The position numbers were made by a program, and so were the translations under genes. DNA of 36,243 nt from an uncultured Eisenbergiella sp. (GTDB lineage Bacteria; Bacillota; Clostridia; Lachnospirales; Lachnospiraceae), in contig CAJFMW010000011.1 in assembly GCA_904392525.1 (NCBI GenBank), positions 1 through 36,243 of the forward strand, in the 5' to 3' direction. Below are positions 17,118 through 25,419 of the stretch, piece by piece. The notes below the pieces were generated by a model. It was not told the DNA's origin. It did no database searches and saw nothing but the letters and a program-made list of their open reading frames with translations. Within the stretch, counting starts at the first letter, position 1, and each line of letters starts with the position of its first letter.

Positions 17118-19124
17118 ATGGTTTTATCCTGTCAGAATGTAGGAAAGGCATTCCATGAAAAGCAGATTTTCAAAAACTGCTCTTTTCATATAGAAGATCA
17201 CGAAAAGGCGGCCATCGTCGGCATCAACGGGGCCGGAAAGACCACCCTGCTGCGCATCCTCACCGGAAAGCTGGACGCAGACGAGGGAACAGTGGTCTGG
17301 GGAAAGGGAATCAGCTTCGGCTATCTGCCGCAGAATGCCCAGGTGGAAGGAGACCGCAGCATCTATGACGAGGTGCTGGAGGCGAAAAAAGACGTACTCC
17401 TTCTGGAGGAGGAAATCCGTTCCTGTGAGCTTCAGATGAAGCAGGCGGAGGGCAGCGCACTGGAAGAGCTGATGGAAAAATACACCCAGCTCACCCACCA
17501 CTTTGAGCAGGCGGACGGCTACAGCTGCCGCAGCGAGGTTGTCGGAGTGCTGAAAGGTCTCGGCTTTACGGAGGAAGAATTTTCCAAGCAGGTTTCCACC
17601 CTTTCCGGCGGCCAGAAAACCCGCGTCGCCCTGGGCCGTCTGCTTCTGACCCGTCCGGATCTGATCATCCTGGACGAGCCCACCAATCACCTGGATATGT
17701 CCTCCATCGCCTGGCTGGAAACCTGGCTGATCAACTACAGGGGCGCTGTGCTGATCGTCTCCCATGACCGGTATTTTCTGGATAAAATTGCCACGAAGAT
17801 CATCGAGCTGGACGGCGGAAAGGCCAGTGTTTTTTCCGGGAGCTACTCCGATTACGCGGTGAAAAAGGAGCAGATCCGTTCCGCGCAGATGCACGCCTAC
17901 CTGAACCAGCAACAGGAAATCAAACATCAGGAGGCCGTCATTGAAAAGCTGCGCTCCTTTAACCGGGAGAAATCCATCCGCCGGGCGGAAAGCCGGGAAA
18001 AGATGCTCCAGAAAATGGAGGTGCTGGAAAAGCCCACAGAGGTACGCGACGATATGCACATCCAGTTAAAGCCCCGCATCGAAAGCGGCAACGACGTGCT
18101 CAGTGTGGAAGGGCTGGCCAAAGCATTTGACTCTCAGCAACTGTTCTCCGACCTTTCCTTCTTTTTGAAACGAGGCGAGCATGTTGCCATCATCGGAGAC
18201 AATGGAACGGGCAAAACCACGATTTTAAAAATCATCAACGGCCTGGTGGACGCGGACGCCGGAGAAATCCGCATCGGAAGCAAGGTGCAGATCGGTTACT
18301 ACGACCAGGAGCATCACGTACTGCATCCGGACAAAACGATTTTTGAGGAAATCTCGGATGAATATCCGACGCTCACGAACACGGAAATCCGAAACGTCCT
18401 TGCAGCCTTTCTTTTCACCGGAGAGGACGTGTTCAAGCAGATCAAAATGCTCTCCGGCGGCGAGCGGGGCCGGGTGTCTCTGGCGAAGCTGATGCTCTCC
18501 GAGGCCAATTTCCTGATCCTGGACGAGCCCACCAACCATCTGGACATCACCAGCAAGGAAATTCTGGAGGACGCGCTGAACAATTATACGGGTACCGTCC
18601 TGTACGTCTCCCACGACCGTTACTTCATCAACCGCACCGCCAGCCGCATTCTGGAGCTGGAAGACGGTAAGCTTTCCGGATATCTGGGAAATTATGATTA
18701 TTATCTGGAAAAGAAATCCCAGCTTCTGCAGGCAGCTGCACCGGACGGCGCTGCAGCACATTCCCCGTCCGGCTCCGCAGGCATGGCAGCCGCTGCGGCA
18801 GGAAGGGGCGCTGCCGCGGGGTTTGCCCAGGCCTCCGGGAACAAAAATGCGGCTCCTTCTTCCGCTTCGGAAAGTGCCGTCAAGCAGGACTGGAAAAGTC
18901 AGAAGGAAGCGCAGGCCGCCCAGCGCAAAAAAGAAAATGCGCTGAAGCGCTGTGAGGAGCGCATAGCGGCCCTGGAGGAACGCAGTTCCCGGATCGACGA
19001 AGAAATGGCGCTTCCGGAGGTCTGCACCGATGTGGCAAAGCTCCAGGCGCTTTCAAAGGAAAAGGCCGAAATCGAGGAAGAGCTGCTTGTAAAGATGGAG
19101 GAGTGGGAAGCGCTGTCAGAATAA
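17118..19124 (+). CDS. ABC-F family ribosome-associated ATPase, YdiF-like
   Basis: ABC-F proteins have two ATPase domains and no membrane part, and act on the ribosome. Domain 1 has GINGAGKTT, LSGGQKTRVALGRLL and LIILDEPTNHLD; domain 2 has GDNGTGKTT, LSGGERGRVSLAKLM and FLILDEPTNHLD. The interdomain P-site tRNA-interaction linker is present (QEAVIEKLRSFNREKSIRRA). After domain 2 comes a low-complexity Ala/Gly/Ser stretch (about 540-590) and a C-terminal coiled coil (about 600-668). That layout fits the YdiF/Uup-type housekeeping group more than antibiotic-resistance ABC-F proteins. Starts at 17097 and 17106 are also in frame. MVLSCQNVGKAF at 17118 matches the family best, with AAAGGA 12 bases upstream. 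Confidence 0.92.
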   Translation: MVLSCQNVGKAFHEKQIFKNCSFHIEDHEKAAIVGINGAGKTTLLRILTGKLDADEGTVVWGKGISFGYLPQNAQVEGDRSIYDEVLEAKKDVLLLEEEIRSCELQMKQAEGSALEELMEKYTQLTHHFEQADGYSCRSEVVGVLKGLGFTEEEFSKQVSTLSGGQKTRVALGRLLLTRPDLIILDEPTNHLDMSSIAWLETWLINYRGAVLIVSHDRYFLDKIATKIIELDGGKASVFSGSYSDYAVKKEQIRSAQMHAYLNQQQEIKHQEAVIEKLRSFNREKSIRRAESREKMLQKMEVLEKPTEVRDDMHIQLKPRIESGNDVLSVEGLAKAFDSQQLFSDLSFFLKRGEHVAIIGDNGTGKTTILKIINGLVDADAGEIRIGSKVQIGYYDQEHHVLHPDKTIFEEISDEYPTLTNTEIRNVLAAFLFTGEDVFKQIKMLSGGERGRVSLAKLMLSEANFLILDEPTNHLDITSKEILEDALNNYTGTVLYVSHDRYFINRTASRILELEDGKLSGYLGNYDYYLEKKSQLLQAAAPDGAAAHSPSGSAGMAAAAAGRGAAAGFAQASGNKNAAPSSASESAVKQDWKSQKEAQAAQRKKENALKRCEERIAALEERSSRIDEEMALPEVCTDVAKLQALSKEKAEIEEELLVKMEEWEALSE

Positions 19125-19203
19125 ACTGTGGCTCTTTTGTCAATATCTGTATCAAAAAATTCAATATCTGAATGGAAAACCGCCGTCAGTCCTTCTATAA
19201 TAA

Positions 19204-20157
19204 TCAGGGTTCTGAACGAAGGAACGGAACGGAAGGCAGGAACGGTTCCGAAGCAGTGCTGTCATATGCCGCACTCCTCCGGTATCTGGCCGGAGCACAC
19301 CCCATTCTGGAGCGGAAAGCGGCGGCAAACCGGCTGGCATTGCTGAAGCCGGTCATATCCGCGATCTGTGCTATGGACAGATTTCCTGCCTGCAGCAGGC
19401 GGATGCTCTGCGCGATTCTGTAATCCTCAAGGTACTGGGAAACGGTTTTTCCTGTCATTTTTCGGAAGAAGCGGCAGCAGCTTTCCCGTGTCACATGGAT
19501 ACAGGACGCGAGCTCCGATAACGAGAGCGGTCTGCTGTAGTTTGTATGCAGATAATCCAGCAGAAGCTTTAGTCTCTGGAGTTCCTCCGCGCTGTAGCCG
19601 CTTTCCGGCTTCACCTGTTCCCTCAGGTTCAGAATGATTTCATAAAAAATATTACACAGAAGGCTTTTTATTTTCAGCTCGAATGCAAAGGATTGTGCCG
19701 TATAAAGTTCATCTATGCGGCGCATGGATTCCAGGACCTCCTTCTGCCAGGAAACAGAAGGGTCCAGACGGATCCCCGCCAGCAGGCGGGAACGCAGATA
19801 GGGACGCATGACATTCAGGTCTACCGCAGTTCCGAGCGTGCCGTAGAGAATGGACGGATGTACTATGATCGTCAAAAGTTTCGGAGACACTGCGCCTGCC
19901 GGGACAAGCATATGGGGAATATCTGTATTGATCACCATTCCCTGTCCCGCTTCATTTTCATAGGATACGCCGTTCACCTGATAAACAGCCCTGCCCTCCA
20001 TAAGCAGGGAGAGCTCCAGCTCGTCATGCCAGTGGCATCGGATGTAGCGCTCCTGAAAGCGCATCGGTTCGTCATGATTCACTTCAAAGGGAAAGGATGC
20101 CGTACCATGCGCACGGAGCTCACGGAGATTTTTATCGACAACTACGGTCCGGTTCAT
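19204..20157 (-). CDS. AraC-family transcriptional regulator
   Basis: The 317-residue protein has an N-terminal cupin-type sensing domain (about 1-170; RYIRCHWHDELELSLLMEG is the typical His-rich start). A C-terminal AraC DNA-binding domain follows (about 215-310) with two helix-turn-helix units (SLSELASCIHVTRESCCRFFRK and SIAQIADMTGFSNASRFAAAFR without the last residues). It is divergent from the MATE pump gene with only 61 bases between starts, so the natural inference is that it controls the pump. Ligand unknown. SD AAGGAGG upstream of the ATG. The 79 bases between its end and the convergent ABC-F gene hold no clear terminator. Confidence 0.93.
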   Translation of the reverse strand: MNRTVVVDKNLRELRAHGTASFPFEVNHDEPMRFQERYIRCHWHDELELSLLMEGRAVYQVNGVSYENEAGQGMVINTDIPHMLVPAGAVSPKLLTIIVHPSILYGTLGTAVDLNVMRPYLRSRLLAGIRLDPSVSWQKEVLESMRRIDELYTAQSFAFELKIKSLLCNIFYEIILNLREQVKPESGYSAEELQRLKLLLDYLHTNYSRPLSLSELASCIHVTRESCCRFFRKMTGKTVSQYLEDYRIAQSIRLLQAGNLSIAQIADMTGFSNASRFAAAFRSRMGCAPARYRRSAAYDSTASEPFLPSVPFLRSEP

Positions 20158-20187
20158 ATCGTTCCTCCTTTTGCATAAGCCCGGATC

Positions 20188-20216
20188 AGTTTAACACAGG
20201 AAAAGGAGTATTGCAA
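20188..20216 (-). promoter_or_regulatory. possible promoter of the AraC regulator
   Basis: Minus-strand TTGCAA (20211-20216) and TAAACT (20188-20193) are spaced by 17 bases; each matches 4 of 6 consensus positions. It overlaps the SD of the divergent MATE gene, so transcription in the two directions could interfere. Confidence 0.35.
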
Positions 20217-20218
20217 TC

Positions 20219-21556
20219 ATGGCACAGGACTTAACAAAGGGACGTCCATTCCCCACGCTTCTGAAGTTCACGCTTCCCGTCATCGGAGGGAATCTGTTTC
20301 AGCTGTTCTACACGCTGGCTGATACCATGATCGTGGGCCGCACACTGGGTTCCAACGCGCTCGCTGCAGTCGGTTCCACCACCATCATCATCTATCTCGT
20401 CCTCTGCTTCATTCAGGGGATCACCAGCGGCTTCGGCATCTGCCTCGGACAGCGCTGCGGGGCAGGCGATGAGAAGGCTATGCGCCAGAGTGTCGCCGTT
20501 TCCTTCGTCCTTTCCGCAGCCTTTACGGTGCTCATAACCGTCGTCTGCTGTCTGCTCGCTCATCCCATCCTTCACTGGATGCAGACGCCGGACAGCATTT
20601 ATGATATGGCCTACGACTATATGTTTGCCGTCCTTCTCGGAACGGGTGCGACCATTTTCTACAACCTGATTTCCAATATTTTTAGAGCCCTGGGAGACAG
20701 CAGGACGCCGCTATATTTCCTTATCCTCTCCTCCCTGCTCAATATTGTTCTGGACTTTGTGTTCATCCTTCCTCTGGGAATGGGTGTGGCGGGCGCAGCA
20801 TGGGCCACCGTCCTCTCCCAGCTGCTTTCCGCTGTTTTCTGCATTATGGCAGGCTGGAAAAAATTCCCGGTCATGCGTGTAAATGCCGCGGACCTGCAGG
20901 ATTTTGCCCGTAACGCGCAGATCCATCTGAAAACGGGATTCCCCATGGGCTTTCAGATGTCCGTCATGTGCATCGGCCAGCTCGCCATGCAGGCTGGCGT
21001 CAATGCCATCGGTGCCGACGCCATCGCAGGCTATACCGCTGCGACAAAAATCGACCAGCTCTCCGTTCTTGTGGATCAGGCCTTCGGCGTCGCCATTTCC
21101 AGTTATGTGGCCCAGAATTTCGGCGCCGGAAGATACGACCGGATACGGCAGGGTGTACGCGTAAGCCTGATTCAGACGGAAACAGCGAACCTCCTTATGT
21201 GCATTTTTATCCTTTTGTGCCGCAGCCTGTTCGTTCCTCTTTTCGTGGATCAGCCCACACAGGCCATCATCGAATACAGCAACGGTTACCTCATTGCAGT
21301 CTCTCCCTTCTATCTGATTCTGGGGCTGCTCACCGTTTATCGTTCCTCCATTCAGAGCATGGGAAATGGAACCATTCCTTTCGCCGCATGTATCATTGAA
21401 CTCGTCATGCGTATCTGCGGCACCATGGGACTTTCCATGATCTGGGGATATACCGGCATCTGCCTCGCTTCGCCGCTGGCATGGATCGGCGCCACCAGCC
21501 TGCTCATCGTTGTGTATTACCGGATGATCGGGAGGCTGAATCCGTTGAAGAAGTAA
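20219..21556 (+). CDS. MATE-family multidrug/cation efflux transporter
   Basis: The 445-residue protein has the 12-helix layout of MATE antiporters, which export drugs or metabolites against Na+ or H+. The start TKGRPFPTLLKFTLPVIGG is typical, as are LADTMIVGRTLGSNALAAVG (helix 1-2) and QMGQ-like QNFGAGRYDRI after helix 7-8. It belongs to the DinF/NorM-like group common in Clostridia. The ATG at 20219 follows AAAAGGAG by about ten bases. It pairs with the divergent AraC regulator. No obvious terminator follows its stop. Confidence 0.94.
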   Translation: MAQDLTKGRPFPTLLKFTLPVIGGNLFQLFYTLADTMIVGRTLGSNALAAVGSTTIIIYLVLCFIQGITSGFGICLGQRCGAGDEKAMRQSVAVSFVLSAAFTVLITVVCCLLAHPILHWMQTPDSIYDMAYDYMFAVLLGTGATIFYNLISNIFRALGDSRTPLYFLILSSLLNIVLDFVFILPLGMGVAGAAWATVLSQLLSAVFCIMAGWKKFPVMRVNAADLQDFARNAQIHLKTGFPMGFQMSVMCIGQLAMQAGVNAIGADAIAGYTAATKIDQLSVLVDQAFGVAISSYVAQNFGAGRYDRIRQGVRVSLIQTETANLLMCIFILLCRSLFVPLFVDQPTQAIIEYSNGYLIAVSPFYLILGLLTVYRSSIQSMGNGTIPFAACIIELVMRICGTMGLSMIWGYTGICLASPLAWIGATSLLIVVYYRMIGRLNPLKK

Positions 21557-21608
21557 GAGAATGTCAACCCAAACACACTATCTGGTTAACGTCTTTATAT
21601 AAGGCCGG

Positions 21609-21974
21609 CTAATCAAATAAGTTTATAGAAATAGCATAGATAAAAGGCCACAAAGCAGCCAATCGTTCAATTTCAAATTGATTGTCGGTACTGCACTGAA
21701 CAGGATCAGAAAGCACATGGGTGTTGGAATGAGTAATTTTGCTCAAATCTGATTTTTTATCAGTTTTCTATTTCTCTCCCCCCAAAAACGTTGGTTTCAA
21801 AATTTCCTGCCAGGTGGTGCCGCCAATCTGAGGCGAATATTCTGTTTTGAAAGCTCGGGTCAGACTGCCCCATATCTCATGTCCATAGCCTAAATGGCAT
21901 TCCAGATGAAGCAAAAGGCAAATACACATCCCCATGCGTTGCCTGTCTGCTTTCTTACCAACAGCATTACTATT
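21609..21974 (-). pseudogene. decayed gene remnant of unknown origin within the 21557-22041 gap
   Basis: The 485-base gap between the MATE and AbiEii genes holds no intact gene. One minus-strand frame is open for about 120 codons, apart from a single TAG at 21768-21770. The first part, from an ATG at 21935, reads MGMCICLLLHLECHLGYGHE, followed by IWGSLTRAFKTEYSPQIGG and TWQEILKP, which looks like real protein. After the TAG the same frame continues for 52 codons and ends at 21609. There is no SD before the ATG. I do not recognise the family. Its position next to the AbiE module suggests leftover mobile-element cargo. Confidence 0.4.
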
Positions 21975-22041
21975 TCACATAGATTTCTTATAATGTGCAA
22001 TCAGCTTTATTCATTGCTGCTATTATCCATTTGACTTCAAC

Positions 22042-22947
22042 TCAATCATATATCCATGACTTTTGAGAACTGAACCATCGCCTCTCAAAATCTTCATCCC
22101 GCAAAACCGCTTGATATACAGGCTCGAGGAACTGCTCCAACCGTTGCAGAGTCTCCGAAAATTCCAGTCCAGTTTCTTTCGCTGGCTCAAACCGCAGCCA
22201 CTGCGCTTTCAAAAATGGATTGTCGGCAAATTCTCTGATACGCTCAAACGCATCCTGCTCCAGTACCCGTTCTCTGTGTTCTGAGGTAAACATAATCGCA
22301 TCCTTCAGTGTCTTGCCGGAAAAGTCAAAAACACTTGACAAATAATAAATGTCAAAAAAATCTTTCATTCTGCTCGTTGTTTCCATCCGCTGGAGAATGG
22401 CGTCAAACTTCTCCGATATTGTGCTTTCCAGTGAGTATGTATAAATCTCCGGAGCCTCAAAACCATCCAGACGGGTAGAGAGACGCCTGACCATGGCATC
22501 AGGCACAATTATGTCATCAATCCCGACATCAACTGAAAATGGGACTCTGACATTATTGATATGTCCCATGAATTTTGTTTTTACACCAGGGTATTTCTTT
22601 TCCCTTGTAATTTGTTCTGCACCCGTCACTTCCAGAAGTATATAATCATTTTCCGTATGCGCCGCACAGATCTCACCCATCACGGTTATAATATTATTCA
22701 GGTCGTTAGACAAGCTCCTCATCAGGAAATCCATGTCACGTGTTGGCCTGCTGTCAAAAGCTGTAAGTGTGTATATAAACATTCCGCCCTTCAGTACCAG
22801 GTTCTCTCTGTATTTCGAGTGTGAAAGTCTCCGCAGGAACTCTTCCTGAAAAAACAACTGAAGGCACATCTGATAGTTGATTCCTTCTGTCTTTGCCTGA
22901 GTTTTCAGCCTTGCCAATGTTGAAGCAGCTCGATTCTTTACAGCCAT
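22042..22947 (-). CDS. abiEii: AbiEii/AbiGii-family toxin (nucleotidyltransferase)
   Basis: AbiEii is the toxin of the type IV-like AbiE abortive-infection system and has a DNA-polymerase-beta-like nucleotidyltransferase fold. The 301-residue protein shows the expected order: LVLKGGMFIYTL (about 50-61), RPTRDMDFLMR with the metal-binding acidic pair (about 67-77), VPFSVDVGIDDII, then EKFDAILQRME and RMKDFFDIYYLS in the C-terminal half. Its ATG overlaps the last ten bases of the antitoxin gene, a typical coupled arrangement. It is 23% to 30% the size of phage-defence cassettes, so this pair forms a complete stand-alone module. No degraded catalytic residue was noted. Confidence 0.93.
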   Translation of the reverse strand: MAVKNRAASTLARLKTQAKTEGINYQMCLQLFFQEEFLRRLSHSKYRENLVLKGGMFIYTLTAFDSRPTRDMDFLMRSLSNDLNNIITVMGEICAAHTENDYILLEVTGAEQITREKKYPGVKTKFMGHINNVRVPFSVDVGIDDIIVPDAMVRRLSTRLDGFEAPEIYTYSLESTISEKFDAILQRMETTSRMKDFFDIYYLSSVFDFSGKTLKDAIMFTSEHRERVLEQDAFERIREFADNPFLKAQWLRFEPAKETGLEFSETLQRLEQFLEPVYQAVLRDEDFERRWFSSQKSWIYD

Positions 22948-23531
22948 ATTCCAAGCACCTCCTGTACCTTCCCCTGTACTCTGAGTGTAACAGCATACTT
23001 GCCAAGGCGAGCTTCGCTGCGCTTCGGGTCTGTGAGATATCCTCGAATAGCACTGTTAAACACCTCTGCATCCATTTTGTTTCTATGCGTCAGGCAATCA
23101 CAAATTGTCCGTTCCCTGTCATAGATCTTTACCTTTGTCCCTTCCAGCTCAGTGTCTGTAATTCCAACAGGGAACCTGCTCTGGCAGATAAAATGAGGTT
23201 TTATAACAGGCCATGTAATGCGGAAACGCCGTCGGGAAGAACTGTCTGGCACGGCAAGGTTCCATGCAGATGGAGTTCTTTCCGTGTATCCATAATAATC
23301 CAGTGCGCTCTCCATGCAAAGAACAGCATCCGGAAACAGTCTGGCAATGATAGCAATTTCAGAATAAGAATTATCGCCTATGCGTTGATAATAGCCTCTC
23401 CGTATCTGTTCGATTTCACCATTACTAATCAATTGTTGTATTTTTCGATGGTAATAACCACTTTGAAGAAGCTCGCTTGTTTTAAGGATGCCGCCGTGAA
23501 TTTCAAACATTTCCTGCAATTCTTTGTCCAT
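22938..23531 (-). CDS. abiEi: AbiEi-family antitoxin/transcriptional autorepressor
   Basis: The 197-residue product has an N-terminal winged-helix domain (GGILKTSELLQSGYYHRKIQ, about 11-30, then LISNGEIEQIRRGYYQR) and the C-terminal antitoxin domain with KVKIYDRERTICDCLTHRNK. In the studied AbiE system, AbiEi neutralises AbiEii and represses its own promoter by binding inverted repeats. The ATG at 23531 has GGAGG upstream; a longer frame to 23615 would start inside the operator region and is rejected. A perfect inverted repeat lies 45-95 bases upstream of the start. Confidence 0.92.
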   Translation of the reverse strand: MDKELQEMFEIHGGILKTSELLQSGYYHRKIQQLISNGEIEQIRRGYYQRIGDNSYSEIAIIARLFPDAVLCMESALDYYGYTERTPSAWNLAVPDSSSRRRFRITWPVIKPHFICQSRFPVGITDTELEGTKVKIYDRERTICDCLTHRNKMDAEVFNSAIRGYLTDPKRSEARLGKYAVTLRVQGKVQEVLGIWL

Positions 23532-23575
23532 TAAAATCCCTCCTTCCACTTCAGAATTACTCATATCAAAAAACA

Positions 23576-23625
23576 ATGTTGTAAAATGCACAAATATTTT
23601 TATTATCTTGTGCATTTTACAACAT
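23576..23625. promoter_or_regulatory. perfect 18-bp inverted repeat, probable AbiEi operator
   Basis: Arms 23576-23593 and 23608-23625 are exact reverse complements of 18 bases each (the left arm begins ATGTTGTAAAATGC) with a 14-base AT-rich spacer. The arm centres are 32 bases apart, about three helical turns. The distal arm ends one base before the -10 box of the abiE promoter. It therefore covers the transcription start, where a bound repressor would block initiation. Confidence 0.75.
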
Positions 23626-23626
23626 C

Positions 23627-23655
23627 ACTATACGCTTTTAAAAAAAGATTATCAA
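23627..23655 (-). promoter_or_regulatory. sigma-A promoter of abiEi-abiEii
   Basis: Minus-strand TTGATA (23650-23655) and TATAGT (23627-23632) each match 5 of 6 consensus positions with a 17-base A/T-rich spacer. It drives the antitoxin-toxin pair and abuts the inverted repeat. Confidence 0.7.
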
Positions 23656-23769
23656 GTGGGATTTTTAAATTTTATAAATCATACCCGGCAGCAAAACGTA
23701 ACGCACAATGATAAGAAAAAAATAAGAATATACTAAGGAATCATAAAACAACGATCTGCCGGTAACTGA

Positions 23770-23775
23770 TATAAT
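23770..23775 (+). promoter_or_regulatory. extended -10 promoter element of the VanZ-like gene
   Basis: TATAAT preceded by TGA lies 40 bases upstream of the VanZ ATG. No good -35 hexamer is seen, as is common with extended -10 promoters. Confidence 0.5.
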
Positions 23776-23814
23776 AACAGGCAGATACCTGTTTTTGTAA
23801 GGAGGGGGACAGTT

Positions 23815-24726
23815 ATGAATAACAGGAAAATCTTGCATTTCGTTACCATCGGACTGTTCGTCACGTATCTGGCAGTGCTGGTTCGTATCGTTCTGTTTAA
23901 GCAGGCGCCATTATACAACCTGTTGTCCGCAGCGGGTTCCTCGGTGCGGACAATCAGTTTTATCCCATTTAAATCTCTATATGATATGGCAATCAGCGGT
24001 ACTTCAATCATACGGATCATTGAGAATATCCTGGGCAACATTGCCATCTTTATTCCATTCGGTCTGCTGCTTCCGATTATCAAAAAGGGAAGATCCCCAA
24101 AAGTGATACTCTACGGTCTGGCAGCGAGTATACTGCTTGAGATAATCCAGTATGCTTTTGCCCTCGGAAGCAGCGACATTGACGATCTGCTCTTTAATAC
24201 ATCTGGTGTTATGATCGGCTGTTTTCTGTATAAAATAATCCGCCGGAAATCACATACTGATATTTTGGCAGACATCTCCATCGTCGTTCTGACCACCGTC
24301 CTGGGTACTGCCGCTCTCGGCATATTGTTTATCCATCATACGGAGCTTTTTATGCTTTCAGAGAAAAAAATTGTCGTTGAAAATGAGGAACTTGTCCAGG
24401 ACTTCATCGATTCTCCCCCGGCTTACGCCGGAAAGCTTGTCGGAGTAAGCGGAAAAATTTTAACCATCGAAAAAAATGTCAACAGCGCAGCTGATGTGCG
24501 GGAACGGATTGATCTGGAAATCACGCCAAAAAGCGGCATATTTATCTGCCATAACAAAACAGATTATTTTTTCAGCACAATAACCGGCGAATATGTGAAA
24601 TACGAGCAAACAGCATACGCCGATTTTATAAATGAAAAAGCCGACTCTTTTGCCAGTGAGAGAAATAATGTGCAGATATGGAGCTCTGACGGGAACACGG
24701 TTGATTATTTAATAATCTTCCAGTGA
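23815..24726 (+). CDS. VanZ-like membrane protein with extra C-terminal domain
   Basis: The first 165 residues match VanZ-family membrane proteins: TISFIPFKSLYD, an ENILGNIAIFIPFGLLLP helix and SSDIDDLLFNTSGVMIG. VanZ itself gives low-level teicoplanin resistance, but most homologues have unknown roles. After a fifth helix (about 150-172) the protein has an unusual soluble domain (about 175-303), probably outside the cell, that I do not recognise. SD AAGGAGGGGG upstream. It is the only plus-strand gene in the AT-rich accessory segment. No van genes are nearby, so a resistance role is not claimed. Confidence 0.85.
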   Translation: MNNRKILHFVTIGLFVTYLAVLVRIVLFKQAPLYNLLSAAGSSVRTISFIPFKSLYDMAISGTSIIRIIENILGNIAIFIPFGLLLPIIKKGRSPKVILYGLAASILLEIIQYAFALGSSDIDDLLFNTSGVMIGCFLYKIIRRKSHTDILADISIVVLTTVLGTAALGILFIHHTELFMLSEKKIVVENEELVQDFIDSPPAYAGKLVGVSGKILTIEKNVNSAADVRERIDLEITPKSGIFICHNKTDYFFSTITGEYVKYEQTAYADFINEKADSFASERNNVQIWSSDGNTVDYLIIFQ

Positions 24727-24772
24727 ACTCCTGTTCTTCATCAGAGAGAAATGAAATGCGGAAGCGAAAGGA

Positions 24773-24800
24773 GCAGATATCCTTTTTTCAGGATACCTGC
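24773..24800. terminator. hairpin between convergent vanZ-like and gtrA genes
   Basis: GCAGATATCC and GGATACCTGC form a 10-bp stem with one mismatch around TTTTTTCA. It lies between two converging genes, where a bidirectional terminator is expected. No T-run follows on either strand, so the call is weak. Confidence 0.35.
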
Positions 24801-24813
24801 ACCCGGGACGTTC

Positions 24814-25215
24814 TCAGTCCTTCTTCTCAATAAAAATCTTTCTGGTAATGAAATTATAGACCATCACCACTGCCGTGGCGAAAATCTTCACCAGCATGTA
24901 TGAGCGTTCCATATACTGATCCAGAATACCGGTTCCCGCCCACATGATCAGGGTGTTGATTCCCAGGCCGATGACGCTCAGAATCAGAAAAACGGTAAAC
25001 TGCTTCGCCTTATTGGCCTCTCTGTCCGCATCAAAAACAACCGTTACGCTCAGAATATAGTTGACAACCACCGAAACGCAGAAGGAGATTCCGCTGGAAA
25101 CGGTGGAATTGATGCCGGCAAGCTCCGTCAGGGCAACCATGATGCCATAATCAATGAAAAAGCAGAGAAAGCCCACCAGCCCGAATTTGATAATCTGCTC
25201 AAATAATTTTTTCAT
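24814..25215 (-). CDS. GtrA-family membrane protein (putative polyprenyl-linked sugar flippase)
   Basis: The 133-residue protein has four hydrophobic helices and the GtrA signature: IIKFGLVGFLCFFIDYGIM at the start, a central VVNYILSVTVVF segment, and a final YNFITRKIFIEKKD. GtrA proteins are thought to move undecaprenyl-linked sugars across the membrane for cell-wall or polysaccharide glycosylation; the substrate here is unknown. ATG at 25215 is preferred over an in-frame TTG at 25224, because GGAGG ends only four bases before the TTG. The SD is inside the boundary of repeat copy C. It follows icd on the same strand. Confidence 0.85.
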   Translation of the reverse strand: MKKLFEQIIKFGLVGFLCFFIDYGIMVALTELAGINSTVSSGISFCVSVVVNYILSVTVVFDADREANKAKQFTVFLILSVIGLGINTLIMWAGTGILDQYMERSYMLVKIFATAVVMVYNFITRKIFIEKKD

Positions 25216-25216
25216 A

Positions 25217-25372
25217 TTTTTCAATCTTCCTCCATGCCGAAGCGTTATGCTGAGGCACGCGCGCCGAACCTCAAGTTCGGCGCTGCGATAGCGGGATTTG
25301 CGCCGCTTCGGCGCAAATCCTGATTGAAAAAATGCGCTATCGAGCGCATTTTTTCAATCTTCCTCCATGCCG
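25217..25372 (-). repeat. three-hairpin structured repeat, copy C (between icd and gtrA)
   Basis: Copy C has H1 at 25261-25283, H2 at 25294-25320 (loop CCGCTTCGG) and H3 at 25322-25359 (perfect 17-bp stem, loop ATCG). The H2 loop can pair over eight bases with CCGAAGCG at 25237-25244, next to the gtrA SD. The copy is bounded by exact 23-bp direct repeats, 25217-25239 and 25350-25372, each containing CCTCC (an SD on the minus strand). Most of it aligns with copy B, but the H3 stems differ by compensating changes. The element carries an open frame on the minus strand ending at 25245, which is not believed to be a gene. Confidence 0.87.
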
Positions 25373-25419
25373 GGGTCTGCCAGCTTACAGACCCTTGATT
25401 TCCTGTATGGAAGCCGCGG

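Noticed and set aside
21557-22041. tRNA, attachment site or insertion-sequence ends in the accessory gap
   Set aside because: No tRNA-like cloverleaf, no clear terminal inverted repeats and no flanking direct repeats were found.
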